NCBI GenBank assembly: GCA_003993805.1
Contig: RSEF01000003.1
Coordinates: forward strand, 109,243,911-109,307,910
Direction of reading: 5' to 3'
Source: Himantopus leucocephalus
Lineage: Eukaryota > Chordata > Aves > Charadriiformes > Recurvirostridae
DNA: 64,000 nt
In this document: positions 11,201 to 24,751 of the stretch, piece by piece
How the letters are laid out: every line of letters begins with the position of its first letter
How positions within the stretch are numbered: the first letter of the stretch is position 1
Made by a program: the position numbers and the translations under genes
The notes under the pieces: generated by a model
Database searches by the model: none
What the model was told of the DNA's origin: nothing
Seen by the model: the letters and a program-made list of their open reading frames with translations, nothing else

Positions 11201-13480
11201 TTACAAGTCAAGATGGGAAAAAGTTTGGTATTTGTGCAAATTTTTCACTGACAAGCTACGAGTGTTTCAGTCCTGTATATCAGTAAAGGCCAATCTCTTC
11301 CTCAGAAGAGTTACCCATACAGTTCAGGTATCGTTCTCATATTGGTGATTGTCTTCTGCATCTGGCAGTGAGAGGAGTAATACAAGAGTTGCTGGTGGGG
11401 TGTCCAGATTTGGGATTTGAAAAGAGTGAGGATGCAGACCTAGAAATTTGAATGAAAGCAGTGTCCCACTGGACTTTCGGTGTGACACTGGTCTGTTCCG
11501 AGTGAAACGCGACATCTGATTACCCCAGCACCAGGTGATCTATGTTCCTGGCAGCGGGAGGATGAATGGTGGCACCAGCTTGGGCTGAGCTCTCCATCCA
11601 GCCCAACCCAACCTTTCCCGGCTGGGTCGGTATGGTCACTGACTCACGTGCATCTGCTAGAAAGGGAAGCTTTCCCTGTTGCTTCGCATCGCTGTTATGA
11701 CCTATTCCTTTATGATTTAGCTCACCCAAATGACCTTTTTTTCTGTTCTGGGTGAAGGGGCATGGCCAGTTTTTTCTTATCCTGCCTTGCACGTGGCCAT
11801 ACAAATCCAAGGGCATACACAAGCCATTAGGCAAGGAGTTGTTTCCAAAAATGGGAGAGGTTTTCTTTGGAGGATATAACCCTTTTTGGCAGCAGAACTG
11901 GATTATGTCTGATTAAAATCACTATGTAATCATCCTCCCATGGAGTATAGGGACCAATACAGAGTTGTTATCATTGTCTGCCTGTGACCTGTTCCTGAGG
12001 TTTGTCTTTCCTTTTCGCTCTCTCAGGTACTTGGTATGAAGCCAAACAGTGCAGTGCAGGAATATTGGCTGTCCTTATAAATTCTTACAGAAGCAAGTGC
12101 TTGTCCGTAGTTGAGGAACTAAAAATTAAATAAAAGTATTCATGAACTAAAAGCAATAATGATTGTATACCTTAAATTTAAATGATTAGGCCACCACCAG
12201 TCTAATTTTGGAATGTTTATAAAGTGGAAATAAGCAGGTATTTACATCTCTCCCAGGTGGGCTGCAGAGCACGGGCTGGGCTCTGAGTAGATAGTGAGGA
12301 GATGCATGTCTCTCTTATCTCTGAGTTTTAATTACACTGGAAGAATTACATCACTATATTACATTTACATACAATTATTACATCAGTTTTAGTTATCAGT
12401 TTAGCCATAGTCCTTGACATGTATGTTTCCTTTCTTTGTATGTTTTTGCATACAGGTGTCAGGACTCCACTACACATGACAGTTGCTCATGCACCCACAA
12501 TTGTCAAAGTACTATGAAAAAATAAGGTCCCAGATCAGTTTCTCATTTGGATTTGGGAGTTATCCTTTAGAATGAAGCCAGCAACTGACCTCTTCTCAGC
12601 TGTATGCTTTATGACAGACTGTAAAATGGTAGCGCTCTCCTATAGCTGAATTCCGTTTCGGACAGGCTTTGTGGCTTTTCCCCTTGGACATGTGAAGCAT
12701 TACCTAGAAATCAGTTTGACTGTGAATAAACTGGAACGTGAAGATTTCTCAGTACCGCGCAGTAAACAGGCATAACCAGTTACATTCTCCTAATCTGTGG
12801 GTTGTGCCTGAGAGTTGTCACTACAGTAAGAGTTGGCAGAAGCAGTTATTATCTGTTCTTGCTTGTTTCAGAGGGGAATGGGAGTGACACTGTAAAGACT
12901 GACACCTGGTAAAAATAGTTTTTTAAAAAGTACTTAGAGCAGAAGAAAAGGAAAGGTACACATTTTGTGTGGAATGGTCCAGAAGTTGCGTGTTCCCTGT
13001 CTTTCCTTTGAAAAATCTCAATTTCTTTGGCCGTCTCTGGGTGATCATTACTTCCCATTTATTATTATGGCAAAGTATTTAAAAGTGGAGTCATTTGAGC
13101 ACCCATCACACTGGATATAAGCCAATTCAACTCCGTCAGGCTCCATTAAGTTGTTATTAAGTGCTGTCAGCCAAGTCCACATTATGGAAGACAAAAGATG
13201 AAAATCTGCCACATGCAAGAGTTGGTTGTACAATTTTTTTTTGGCATAGCAAGACTCCGCAGCTCTCAAAGCGAACTTCTCAGCTTAGGTGTGTATTCTG
13301 AAAGTACAACTCCACAATCTGGTTGTTTTTCAGCAAAAGAGCCTGCCAGTTTTATTCTGTTCCTGTAGCTTCAGACTGTTCAATGGGGCTTTTTATCACT
13401 GTAAATGAAATATTTAAAGGTATGGTTTAGCTGTAGCGGGACTTTGCTTCGGCTAGAACAGCACTGCGTCCATGGCTAGC
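5223..13480 (+). other. VSNL1: Intron 1 of VSNL1; no gene recognised
   Basis: AT-rich unique-looking sequence. Many short frames occur on both strands (for example near 8796-9104, 10133-10426 and 11520-11834), but none shows a protein domain, codon bias or splice-bounded structure that I recognise. A small CpG-containing patch lies near 7840-7900. No transposon could be identified by eye. Confidence 0.5.
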
Positions 13481-14290
13481 TGAAGGGGCTCAGGCACTTG
13501 ATACTTCGCGTATTTTTCTGGCTGAGGCACTTTGGCAGCACATGCCTTTATGTGTCACTGCAGTGTTGCTTGTTCCCAGGGGGGCAGATGAACAAGCAGG
13601 GAGCAAACGGGGCTCGCCCTGCCTCTCTTCAGGGCAGCAGGCATCGATTAGTAGGCAAGGCAGCTCCCTGCACTCTGCCGTTCCTGCAGGGATTTCTCCA
13701 AATCTTCCTTACACTCAGCCAAAACAAAAGCAAGCCTCAAGTAGCGGAAAGGCAGAGTACGGCTGGTGGGAAGCAGCAAGCAGCCCTTTCTGCGGTGAGC
13801 AGGTGAAGCGGGTGTTCAAAAAGGAGATCAGGAGAGGAATAGATGCGCTAGCGTGAAGCTTACTCAACCTGTCTGAATTTTTTCTCTTATCAGATGGTTT
13901 CTTCTGGTTTTGTGTCAGGTAATAATCTCCTGTGCATCTGCGTTGTATATATATTAGCTCATGTCTAGACTGCTTTGGAGTGAAAGAAGTACCTCCTTGG
14001 CTGGGGAGCGGATGGAGTGGAGTAAAGCCCAGAGGATGCTGCTGGGGTCCTGCTTCTGCACCTGGTGTGGCCACAGCCTGCTGGCACCAAGTCTCTGCCT
14101 TGGGTGGGTTGGGGAGAGCCGTCCCTGGGATGTGCCTGGGATTTGGGGCACCTTGGCCCTCCAGTGCACAACTTGCCTCAGCACCCACCGGTTTAGTGAC
14201 AGCTGGCACCTACCACAAAGGCACTCCAAGTGAATAAAGACCCGAAGACACCATGGACAGCTTGAATGATAAACCATTTTTCCTAAGAAA
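13481..14290. other. GC-richer patch in intron 1 with overlapping frames, function unknown
   Basis: About 800 bp with higher G+C than its surroundings. It has open frames on both strands, the longest being 164 codons on the minus strand (13715-14209), overlapped by frames of about 100 codons on the plus strand. Their products are low-complexity and resemble no family I know. Mutually overlapping frames are expected where G+C is high and stop codons are rare. It could be an old repeat, a non-coding exon or a regulatory element. Confidence 0.35.
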
Positions 14291-17200
14291 TAAACATCCC
14301 GCGTCAGTTATTCCCGAGTCACGAGTGTAACATCACTTTTCCCCAAGGTCTGTGTGAAGCTTTGAGGAAAAGTTTCTTACTCAGCTGTTGCACACACAGA
14401 ATGAGGATATGGTGCCGTTACCTTTGCTCTGTCAGTTGGCTCCAGAAGAGCTTAACTTACTTTTCTCTACATTATTCACGAAAAGATTTGCAAAGCTACC
14501 TTCTACCTCTGTGCAGAACCTCTATATGGTGTAGTCTGGAGCATATAAAGTTTATGAAGTATTCAGCACCGGTGTGCATAGCTTGTGTGGGGATCTGGGG
14601 ATCCATGGGGAATCTTTTAAAACAGGTGGAATTTAATTTTAATTTAATTTAAATCTTTTAAAAGGATTGTACAGCTCACTGCGGAATCTTTAACATTTTT
14701 GATTATTTTTATGTCCAGTGCACTTCCAATAAAATCCCATAGTAGAATCAATTCTACTATTGATTATTCATTATAATCCATAATAAATAATATAAAATTT
14801 CTTTCTGTAAGTATCTAGGCCCATGGATTTTATACCTTCTGTGTAAAATGAGAGATCACATTTAAGTAGTGAAGTGAATAGCAAAGAGGAGCTTTCCTGT
14901 TCCTGATGTTCTTTGGAAAAAGCTATTCCAAAATAATTCTATGTATAGATACTCTGGGTCTAGAAAATTGTTGTTCACTGGAAACATAGCTTTGTTAATA
15001 AGATTCTTTTCTGAAGAATAAGAGAGGGATGAGAGCGTTATTACCTTGAACTTCTCAGGAGTACCTTTTGTAGTTCGCATCCACTGCCAATTTTAGTCTG
15101 AACTGGTATGCAAGTATAGGCATGTCCATGGTGGTTGGATCATTAGAAGAGTTTGGAAGAATTACAGAAACTTGAAAGATGGCAGTTATCAAGGCAGTGA
15201 AGGCAACTCTCTATATGGAAGAATAGAAAGCTAAGCCGGAGACTGAAACCACAACTCCATAAATGGACTTACTGCACATCGTGTTCCTACCCACAAAATC
15301 TAGGAGGTAATTACCTGGCTTAGTCAGGCACAAAAGAAGGACTGTCCCAGGAAGAATTTACCTCATCCTGAAGCTGGAACCAGGACAAAACTTCCACAAA
15401 CTTACACAAAAAAGGTGTATTTACCTTTCTCAGGGTTTCCATGTGGTTACAGCCCACTCATGAGGCACTCGGTGGTCAATATCTCCCTTTTGTCTTGGTG
15501 ACAAAACCAGCCCCAATTCTTTTTCCAAAAGCTCAACGTTGTCTGAAATGCCACCGTGTGACCCATGGAGCTTGCTGCTTGGGTAAGTGAAGCTTGAAGG
15601 ACAGCCTACGCAGTTTCCAGGGTGTAGGAAACATTAGGAAATACTGACAAAAATCAATGTGATGAAATAAATAGTATTCTCCGGCTGCTCTTTGTCATAC
15701 TTTGAAAACATTACTTTTTATGGCCACAGATTTTCCAGTGGGAAGCACTGAATGCAGTTCAGGACCGGCTTTGTGTTGAGGACCACTTCCCCACTTCCCC
15801 TGGTCCTAACTCCAAGAAACTATTTTGCTCCTTGTTCACTGTAGCAGTACTAGAATTAAATTGTGTTTTCTGACAGAAAATCGCCCCCTGTTCTTGTGTC
15901 TAAGGCTGTTAACACTAGTGCTATGTTAGAGATCCACATCAGCATTTTTTGATGGATAACTAACTGTTGCATTCCTTATATTGGTATTTAATATTGTAAC
16001 TCAGGTATAGCACTTGTAGTACATTTAATGGTATTTAGTTATCTAAAAAGTGCTGGGTCAGAGCATACCACAGATATCTAGGTGGTGGATGTAGTTTTGC
16101 TATTTATATCGTAGTGTTCTACAAATATTAATAACACTGTGCTTCAGAGTGAGCTATAGCCATAAACCTGTAAAATAACTCCCAACAGTTCATCTTGATA
16201 GTCTGTTGAAATTGGACGGCTCTGACGATACCCCCTTCAGGCTGACTGCCAATCTCATATTTTACCCTGAAATTCCACGAGGAGACACTCAAAATAAACA
16301 CTACACTAGCAACAGCTTGCATTATCTTTAAGGCAGGAGCGAGCATTGGTTTCGCTTTAGCCTCTCTGTGGCTTTCTTCATTTGAAAACCCATGAAGTTT
16401 GACCTTTTGGATACATTTTGCTCTTATTTATTCCCCGTGTTGACTACAGTGGGAACTGAATGGATGTAGCTGAGAAGAGAATAGGTATATCGTAGATGCT
16501 AACCTGTTATGACTAAATTATCCCTGTTAGTCCCATGTTGCCCAGCACCAGCCACTTTATATAGCGCATATCTCCTCACTAGCTTGCTTTCAGGATAGAA
16601 AAATACAGCTATTAGATTTGTGTTTGAGTTTTCTTAGGAGGGGGGAAAAAAAAAGCAACCTGGAAATTACAGGATTATTCCAGGCACCATTTCAGAGATG
16701 TTCAGCTTTTTGTTCTGCAAATGCTTTTTCCTTGCTACTGCTTTTGAAAATAAGCTGATCTTGTAATTCACTATTAAAGCTTAAAGGTGAATGTGATCAA
16801 AATAACCGATCATCAAGGTCCGTATACCCTTGAATCAGAGAGGTTTGCTAATTTTAAACTTCAGTGTTTTTCAGAAAGTAGCGTGTTTCGCAAGAATAGA
16901 AGAGGTAGAATGTAGGATTGGGACAATATGAATGTGCGCACATCGCTGCCAATGAAAGCAAAGCTTGCGGGTCTAATTTTAGGCTTTTCAGCCTTGGTAT
17001 TGTTCCTTACAGCACAGTTATTTTCCATATGATACAAAGCAGTCCTTTTTTCAAGTTTTATAAACTGCTTTAGAAGCAAGGACAAAGTGAGTCTATGTCA
17101 TGGTTGAAAGCAAATCAAAGAAGCTTAACTAAGGCTGAGGTTAATGACGATTGCACGTCATTTCTATCTTCAGAGGACAATTCTTTAAGAAAAGCAAGAA

Positions 17201-18745
17201 TCTATAGAAACATCTAATGAGACCTGGAAGTAGAGTCATTTGGTGTCTGAACTGGGACCCTTGGGTGTGACTGGATTTGCTTCAACCCATTTAATTAATT
17301 TACACTGTGCCAGTAACTTAGTCGTCCTAAAATGTCAAAATGACCTGTGCTGTTTGGAGAAGTAGGACTTATAAGATACCTACCTATCTCCAGGTACTTG
17401 AAACTAAGCATTGTAGATGCAGTGCGGATGTTACGACTAGTTCTTTATGTAACACCAGATACATGCTATTTTCTAAAGTTACCATTTACTGATACATTCA
17501 TACAAAATGAGTTTATAGAATGATAGAAATAGAGTACTGTAGAAAGGTTTGTGTTCTTTCTTATATATGAATTATCAAGGACTCGAACCAGTTGGTACTA
17601 AGCCATTCCCCATGGGACTATCAGCAAGTCAATGGTACTAACCTGTCAAAACTATTAAAAATACCTTTAAAAATAATTAAGTAAACATAGTCCCTATTTT
17701 TCATCCAAGAGAAGCTTATTAACTGAATGAATGTATGACAATGGCCATACAAGGACCAGAGAAATCGAAGAACATAAAGCTGTGTAATTTTTGTTAGTAA
17801 ATCTGGACCCCAAAAAAGAGCTGTTTGAAACCGGTAGGTCACTGGCTGTATTGGCAGAAAGACAATGTCTGCGCAGGGGGTGCCATAACGTCGAGCTGGT
17901 ATTTTGTCCCACGAGTTCAGGCAAGATCGACTGCCTCCTCACTGGACTTCACTAGACAGGTGGTACTGAGGTTTGGGTCACGAGGATTGAAGCACAGTTT
18001 GACTGTAGGCTCTGCAGTCGTCCCGGAACTGGGAGAGTCAGCTCAGTCTGAGCTCAAGGGGTGGAATGTGTTTTTCATGCCATTCTAGCTGTCTAGAAGT
18101 TAAATGTTTAGTCTAAACTAATTGTGTAGGCTTTCTCGTTTGTCAAACAAGAGTAGGCATCTCCAGAAAGCAATTAATCCCACTTATCTTGTATATACAC
18201 TTTTAGCATGGGATGAATTGCCTCTTGGTGAATTAGGTGCCTGTTTCTCTCCATTGCGCAGTGGAGTCTTGATGACTAGTTTAGATTAGACATCCAACTT
18301 CTAATGGCTACCACCCAGGTAGAAACAACCTGGATTAATCAAGTTCCCTGCTACTGACTATATAACTACTTCCCCGTTATTATTCTGTGTATGATTTGTG
18401 GATGCTGTGTTAGAGAAGAAAAGTCTTCTGTTGGTTTTCTTTGCAACCATTTCAAATAGTTTGGCATACAACTGCTCAGTTTTCTGTTGTCCCTGGTCAT
18501 ACAAAAGTTTTAAAAATTGTGACTGATTTTTGTTATTTACTGTCATCAGTAATAATAATAATAAAAAAAACATTTTCATTCAGTTTCTTGAGGGAACAGA
18601 TTAAGTTACAGACTAGCAGTTTGATGTCCTTCTGGATTCTGGCCAGGTTCTTGGAGTCGTAAATCAGCCTGGCTCCTTTCAAGTTAGGGAAAAATAATGT
18701 TTCTAAAAAAGTTTGGAGCACCGATACTGGAATAGGGTGAAAGTA

Positions 18746-18753
18746 TGACGTCA
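18746..18753. promoter_or_regulatory. Perfect CRE octamer TGACGTCA
   Basis: A full palindromic CREB/ATF site lies deep in intron 1. One such octamer is expected by chance about every 65 kb, fewer where CpG is depleted, so this alone does not show function. Confidence 0.25.
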
Positions 18754-20221
18754 GCGAAGAATGAGCAGACTGTCGAGTGGCTTTATTTGGTGGCAGGCAC
18801 TAATTTCATGGAAACTTCAAGACAGTAATTGTTTGGATGTTTGAAGGATTGCATCTCTTCAGGGCTTTCCCATGCCTGACAGATTTAAGATTTCCACCCC
18901 CCCCCCCTTTTTTTTTGGCAACAGATCTATATGGCAAACAGAGCAGAGGAACAAATTGATTGTTCCTCTTCACCTTGAAAAAGGTTTTTCCTAGATGTTC
19001 TGAAAAGTTTTTGTGAAAAGCATAGCTAGTGTTTAAAAGAGAAGGTACAAATGCAAGTGACATCTCTGACCTCAATGCCTTTTCCATTTCCATTTTACCC
19101 TTTTATCAGGGGCAGACAGGCAGCAGCAAGAGTCCCGTTCATTTCTGCATTTGTTGTGGGAAAAAAAAAAACAAAACCAGTTGAAGCCTCCACCTAGAAA
19201 CCTAGGCGATGATATGGGTGGACAGTGATGTCTGCTGCAAGTGACACACAAATAGGTTCACTCAACACTGCTTTGTTAGGGTTGAGGAGAGAGTATGGGA
19301 TATGGAATAACATGTAGAAAATATAAGTAAGAAGCTCTCTCCCCGGTAGTTTGAATTCTCTTTTTCTACTTGAGGATATCAAAATTAATCTCTTCTTCCC
19401 TTAGGGATATCAACTCCTACCGTGCTTCTTCCTCCTGTCCCACTTTTTAGGTGATGAGATTCACCAGGACCCTTTAGGATCTGAAAACATTGTGTTGTGT
19501 GTCTCACTCATCATCTCACTCATCGTTACTGCTAATGAATGTAGCTGGTTCTCCTGCTCTTCCTGCCCACTGGCAGCTCCTCTCCAGGACCGTCTTCTCC
19601 TCCGACTAGTCCACAGTGATTTCGGGTAGTCAGAGGAGTACACACACGCAGACAAACCCCGCACGTTTCCCCACGTGTGAGGGAGACGTTTGTATCAGTC
19701 TTGCTTTCCTCCGTGCATCTGCATCTCACGCCTGTAGACCACGGTGCCTTGGGTTGTTTAAGCTTTACACAACATAATTGTAAGATGCATAATTCACTTA
19801 GCTTTACAGCCTGTTTTTTTAACATGAAATGCTCTCAAATATTGTATAGTGTGCAGCATCATTTAAACATGCTGCCGCCTGCCCCTGGTCCCTCCCGTTT
19901 AGCGGCTGCCTCTCTGCGAGATGCTGACAGCCCTGCTGGCAGCCTGGGCATCCATCCCTCTCCACTCCTTGGGAGTGGTTGTGTTATCTTTGTGCCTGAA
20001 GATGCCAAGATTGTTTAAATGTCAATAAGAGGTTGCCCAGATGAATTTCTCTGCAGCTTAAGGAGGCCTACCTCTTTTTTTTCCTTATGCATACACCTTG
20101 CATGCTGTGAACACCGCTGCTCGCCCTGCTTTTGCTGATGAAAACCCCAAAAAGGAAAAGAAAAAGTGCGGATAAAACACCAGGGGTGATGAGAATTGGC
20201 ATTGTGTAGGGAATAAGAGCC

Positions 20222-20260
20222 AGGTAGGAAGGAGGGAGGGAAGGGAGGTGGGAGAAGGAG
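20222..20260. repeat. Purine-rich (GGA/GGGA) tract
   Basis: An almost uninterrupted run of G and A with GGAGGGAGGG-type units. Such tracts can form triplex or quadruplex structures. It is a simple low-complexity repeat. Confidence 0.7.
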
Positions 20261-22299
20261 TCAGTAAGAGCTGGTGGAGGTTTATTGGGACTGGTTTGGC
20301 GAGCGCACTGCCGGGGATGGGGAGGAAGCCAAAGGTGCAGGGGAAAGATTGGATGAGGAGGAAGAAGAGGGACAACGTGGGACTGAGATTCACAATCACT
20401 TACTGTTACCTAACCGTCTGGCTGACAGCAGAGCCATGGTAATACTGTGTAGACACTCTTAATGCTAAGCACGTCTGCATAATAAAACCAGCTTAGCCTA
20501 TATTTATTGCGTGTGTACATCTATATATGTGTTGGTGTTTCTCAGCAACATTACAGCCAGTAATTTCACCGGGCTATTCAGGCACGTTCCTTACCCCACT
20601 CTGTTAATGTGCGCTCGCAGCTTGGCATTCACAGCTCCCCAGGACTAACGTTAATATGACATATGATTATTCATGTGCCTGGCTATTTTTTTTAAGACTC
20701 AAATGCCAGCCTGAATGTTTCACAGTGGCAGTGTGTGAGAAATCGGGACCTTCGCAATGCTAAGAAGTGGTACCAAGTAAAACAAGGCATGGATGCACAG
20801 GCTAGCGTTATGAAGTTCAGTGCCTGGCCTGCTTTGTATGCTGGTGTCATATTCTTAGAAAGTAGAGGTGACAGAGTTTAAGTTGCGTTTTGAGCAGGGA
20901 ATGCAGCGACTAAGTACTTCAGATGAGATTTGCATAGCTATTTAGGTATTTGGTGAGATTTCATAAGAGCACTCAAGCTGCCGGAGAGACGGTCGATACA
21001 TTTATACTGAACGTCACCTTGACTTACTTGAGTAGAAATGAACCAAGGCAATTAGATAACAGCATCCACATTAGCAAGTAGTCCAGACACATAGAAGTGC
21101 TTACATGTCTTTGTAAATCTGGCTCCTTATACCACTTGCCTTGAAGGTTACATTTTTCCGTTCCAAGATAAACACATTTTTCCACAGAATATAATACAGT
21201 TTTTTATAAGTGAGAAAAGAGATTTTTGATCCTTTTCCCTGAATCTTTTTCTTGTCATACGCTCGCTCCCCTCCCTTTTGCTTGGCCTTAGTGACGGGGC
21301 TGCTCTGGTCAGGAAAGATGAAGGGATTTTTTCCACCATGAAAAAGCAGGCAGATTTCCTGCGTATCATTTGTTCTGTATTCCCTTTTGTCTTGGAGACT
21401 GAAAAATATTGCTACCAAAAGTCCATCATTTGGAGTCTTGTTCAGTTCCAGAGGGGACTCTTTATACTGAGTCTTTTTGGAGTAATTTAGGAAAAAAAAC
21501 CAGAAAGAAAATAAAAAAGTGCTACAACTATAACCAGCTCAAACAATTCTTTGCCTTCTGGCAGCCAGCAGTTTTTATATTGCGTCCTCTGATTTGATTT
21601 ACTAGCTGTTCCAAGCTCCTGGCAAGTGCCACAATAGCTTTTAAGATTACTCTGCTTCTTGCTGCTGGGTTTTGGAGATTTGGGGATTTTTTATTATTAT
21701 TTTATTTTATTCCACTGTTTACCTTATTCCTAAGCTGTATCCTTCATTCCCTTTCACTTTTCCCCTGCGTTGTCACACCAGAGAGAGTTAACAGATCTAC
21801 CAGTGCAGCATTTAGCATAAGCAGGGCCTCAACCAACTATGGAGCTGGTAGATTACCTGTTGTTTTAAAGCTTTAAATCAAGACCAGGTGCCTGTCTAAA
21901 AAGTGTACTCTTGTTCGATGACAAAGATTGATGAGATGAACCAGGAATTGCGTGTGAAACTCTACTATTTCCATCCTAAACGATCACAACACTTCTTTCC
22001 AGGATGTTAAAATACGTGAATCTATGAAATGTTTTATCAAGTTTTTAGCCTTTAATGATAGCAACGCGTTTGAGCCATCTTCTGTCTAGTTTTGAATTTT
22101 CTAAGTAACATATACGTATAATATGGTAAGAGGTAGTAGACATAAAAACAGTTATCACACGTTTTTACAATTTATGGAGAGTGGGAAAAAAAATGAAATG
22201 TATTCATAAATGACTTGTGGAGTTGCCTAGTGAAGTGCGAAAGTTTGCATATGATTTGAGATTACCCATAACACTCAGATTCAAATCTGGCTAGAAAGT

Positions 22300-22990
22300 G
22301 CCGCAGCGTGATTATGTAATACTGAATACTGGGAAGATAAACCAGCAGGTGAATTTGTTGGCAATAAGAGGAAGGTAATGTCCATGAGACAAAATATATT
22401 GATGATTAGAGACTAACTAGTAGAAATCAGGAGAGGAACTGGGAATTACTGAGGTTAGATCTCTGAAATTACCAGTTCATGACAAGTAGCAGTTAAAACA
22501 GCAAGGAAATACTAGGACAGAAGTAGAAAAATATTCTACTGTATAGGCATGTGGAGCATCCTATGTGTAATTATAGTCACTTGTATGATAAAGAGCTAGT
22601 AAAATCCTAAAAAGTCTAGAAAAAGAGAGCAAAGTGGTTAGGAACATGGAGCATAGGCTGGGCAGAGTCTGGCTGTTTCAGGACGGATGAGGAGCAAGTG
22701 AATAAGAAATAGTCATTGTTTCTCACAGTACAAGAAATAGGGTCACCAATGAAATTACTGTATAACGTTTAATTAAATTATGAAACTGATTACCACAGGA
22801 TGTTGTGGAGACCAGGATATAAATGTGGTCAAAAAGGGATCAGACAAATTCAGGAAAGCTAATTTAATCAGTGATTATTAGACATGATAGTCTGGAGAGT
22901 CAATGGAGAGAGAACAGCACCTCCAAAGTATGACTCATCCCATCCTAGGAGAAATGTCTTAGATCAACCTGCTGAATCGCTATCTGGAGA
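22300..22990 (+). mobile_element. Ancient L3/CR1-like LINE 3' fragment
   Basis: I recognise the pattern of the old amniote CR1/L3 LINE 3' region. In order there is a stretch resembling the end of the reverse transcriptase frame (around 22510-22640), a segment resembling ATCATTGTTTCTCAC..ACAAGAA..AGGG(C)ACC(C)AATGAAA (22711-22760), and the characteristic CCACAGGATGTTGTGGAG..GGGATCAGACAAATTCA (22794-22855). The frame is broken throughout. It is far more diverged than the CR1 copies at 31-35 and 51 kb, so it is an older insertion. The ends are approximate. Confidence 0.65.
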
Positions 22991-24457
22991 TGACTGTGTC
23001 TCTGTTGGCCTAAATGACTATCTTAGTGTAGAGACCAAAATTTGAGAGCATTAAAGCCAGGTGATTTCAATCCCACTGTAGACGTTATATTCATATACTA
23101 AACTTGGGGGGCATTTTTGCCATTTAAAGAGCTGTGGGTGCAATTAAATAGTGAAGATGGCATTGACTATAAAGAAAAGATATTTTTTCTATCTGTTGTC
23201 CAAGATATTTCTGTTTTTTCTTAGCAGCAGTTTAATTTGTGTACCTTAGTGCAGAAGTATAAGAAATAGGAAAGAGATTATACCATCCTCAAAGTCACTC
23301 CCAGCCTCTGGAATCATTAGGGAGAGCAACAACCATTTTTTATCATAAACCTTTTCATCTCCCCATTCTCCAGTGATGAGTGAAGTAATGATGAGGTAAT
23401 GCCAAGGAAGGCAGTGTTTGGTATTTCTAGCTTTCCAGATTCTACAGACTTAAATAGTCCAGGGTAGCTGTCAATGCAGTTGCAGCTGCTTAGTATCATG
23501 TTTGGGAATAAAAATATTTCACCCACGGCTGCCTCCTGTCACTTGGGAGCAGCAGTCACTGTGAAAGGCACAGCCGTGTGAATGCTGTCCAGGCTGTTCG
23601 TCCTTGCCTGTTACCTCCAGCAATTCCTCCTCAACCTGGGGAGATGCTCCCTGATCAGCTTCGGCAAGACCCTCAAGGTTGTCTCAGCAAGTGCAGCTCT
23701 GCTTTAAAATGGAACTTTTTTATGGTTACTTCCCCTTTTCTCTCCAGCACCTTTGTAGTGCAGTTCCGAGGGCCTCAACTATTCCCATGGACAATCAGCA
23801 ACAGACAGCCCTAAGTTAGGAAAAAACATGTGGCCCCTTGAGAATTAAGAGTTATATGTCATGCTTTCCAGGATTCGTAGCCTATAATAATGTCTTTTTC
23901 TTGCTGGGTTTTCTCAAGTAGTATTCCCAGGGGGTCCTTATCTACCAGAGGTGGGCAGTGAATCAGAACAGAATTTTATTTTCCTAGGCAATTTAATGGA
24001 ACTGCAGGCTGATATTTTAGATTTGCAATTTTGAGACCTTTGAAAAGATTTCTGAGTCAGCTTGTCAGTGCTTAGCACCCTCTGTCAATTGCATTATCCT
24101 GGTGGATGATAAACTCAAGGAATTCAGACAATATTTTTGGGGAATTTCATAATCATGATAATTTAAATGTTTATATAGCTTTCATTTCTTTTCTTTCATA
24201 TTTTTATCTGCATCACCATTGCTTTTTTTCTGCTTTGTGGAAGTATTGCTACGGCCTTTTCCAGAGCTGTTCCTTTGTAACAGCTTCCCATGTGCTTTGC
24301 TGAAGGAATTCTACGTGCACTGATGTCCAAATCAAAAATGTTGCTAGCATTTTTTTTTGCTCACTGTTTTCTGTCGTTGCCAAAAAGATAACTCCTGAAC
24401 TGTCTATCCTAGAAAAACAGCATTTCAAAAAGTAGTCTGAGAAGTAAGCATCTCTTT

Positions 24458-24505
24458 AAATAAAAAAAAAAATAAAAAATAAAAAAAAAACAAAACCAAA
24501 CAACC
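24458..24505. repeat. A-rich simple repeat
   Basis: Runs of A separated by single T and C bases, ending in an A/C-rich stretch. Low-complexity sequence, possibly the eroded tail of a retroposed element, but no adjoining element is recognisable. Confidence 0.75.
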
Positions 24506-24733
24506 CAGCCAATAGTCTGTACTTTGTGTGTTGTCCTTTGCAGGTTGAGGCACTGAAGTTCCCATGGATGGTGTGGTACTACAAATGTGTGATGCGTTAC
24601 ATAGGTCTGCTCTGTTTCTTCCTCTTTCCTCAGTATATATTTTGTTATTCTTGGCCATGGTAAATACTACAGAAATTGAGACTCTGTCTCTCTCTTATTT
24701 TCTGTCTATCTTTTATTATTTCACCAAAAAAAG

Positions 24734-24751
24734 CGTGTGTGCGCACACACG
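24734..24751. repeat. 18-bp perfect alternating purine-pyrimidine palindrome
   Basis: CGTGTGTGCGCACACACG is self-complementary across its whole length and strictly alternates pyrimidine and purine, the composition that favours Z-DNA or a cruciform. Confidence 0.85.

Larger units (their letters stand above)
14291..22299 (+). other. VSNL1: Intron 1 of VSNL1; no gene recognised
   Basis: AT-rich sequence without a recognisable gene. Notable small features are a 20-bp palindrome at 14740-14759, a perfect CRE octamer at 18746-18753, an 11-C/9-T homopolymer junction at 18897-18916 and a purine-rich tract at 20222-20260. Short frames, including a leucine-rich 104-codon frame at 20085-20399 on the minus strand, have no family support. 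Confidence 0.5.

Noticed and set aside
20085..20399. 104-codon leucine-rich minus-strand frame with signal-like start
   Set aside because: The hydrophobic residues come from a T/C-rich strand opposite a purine tract; no family match.
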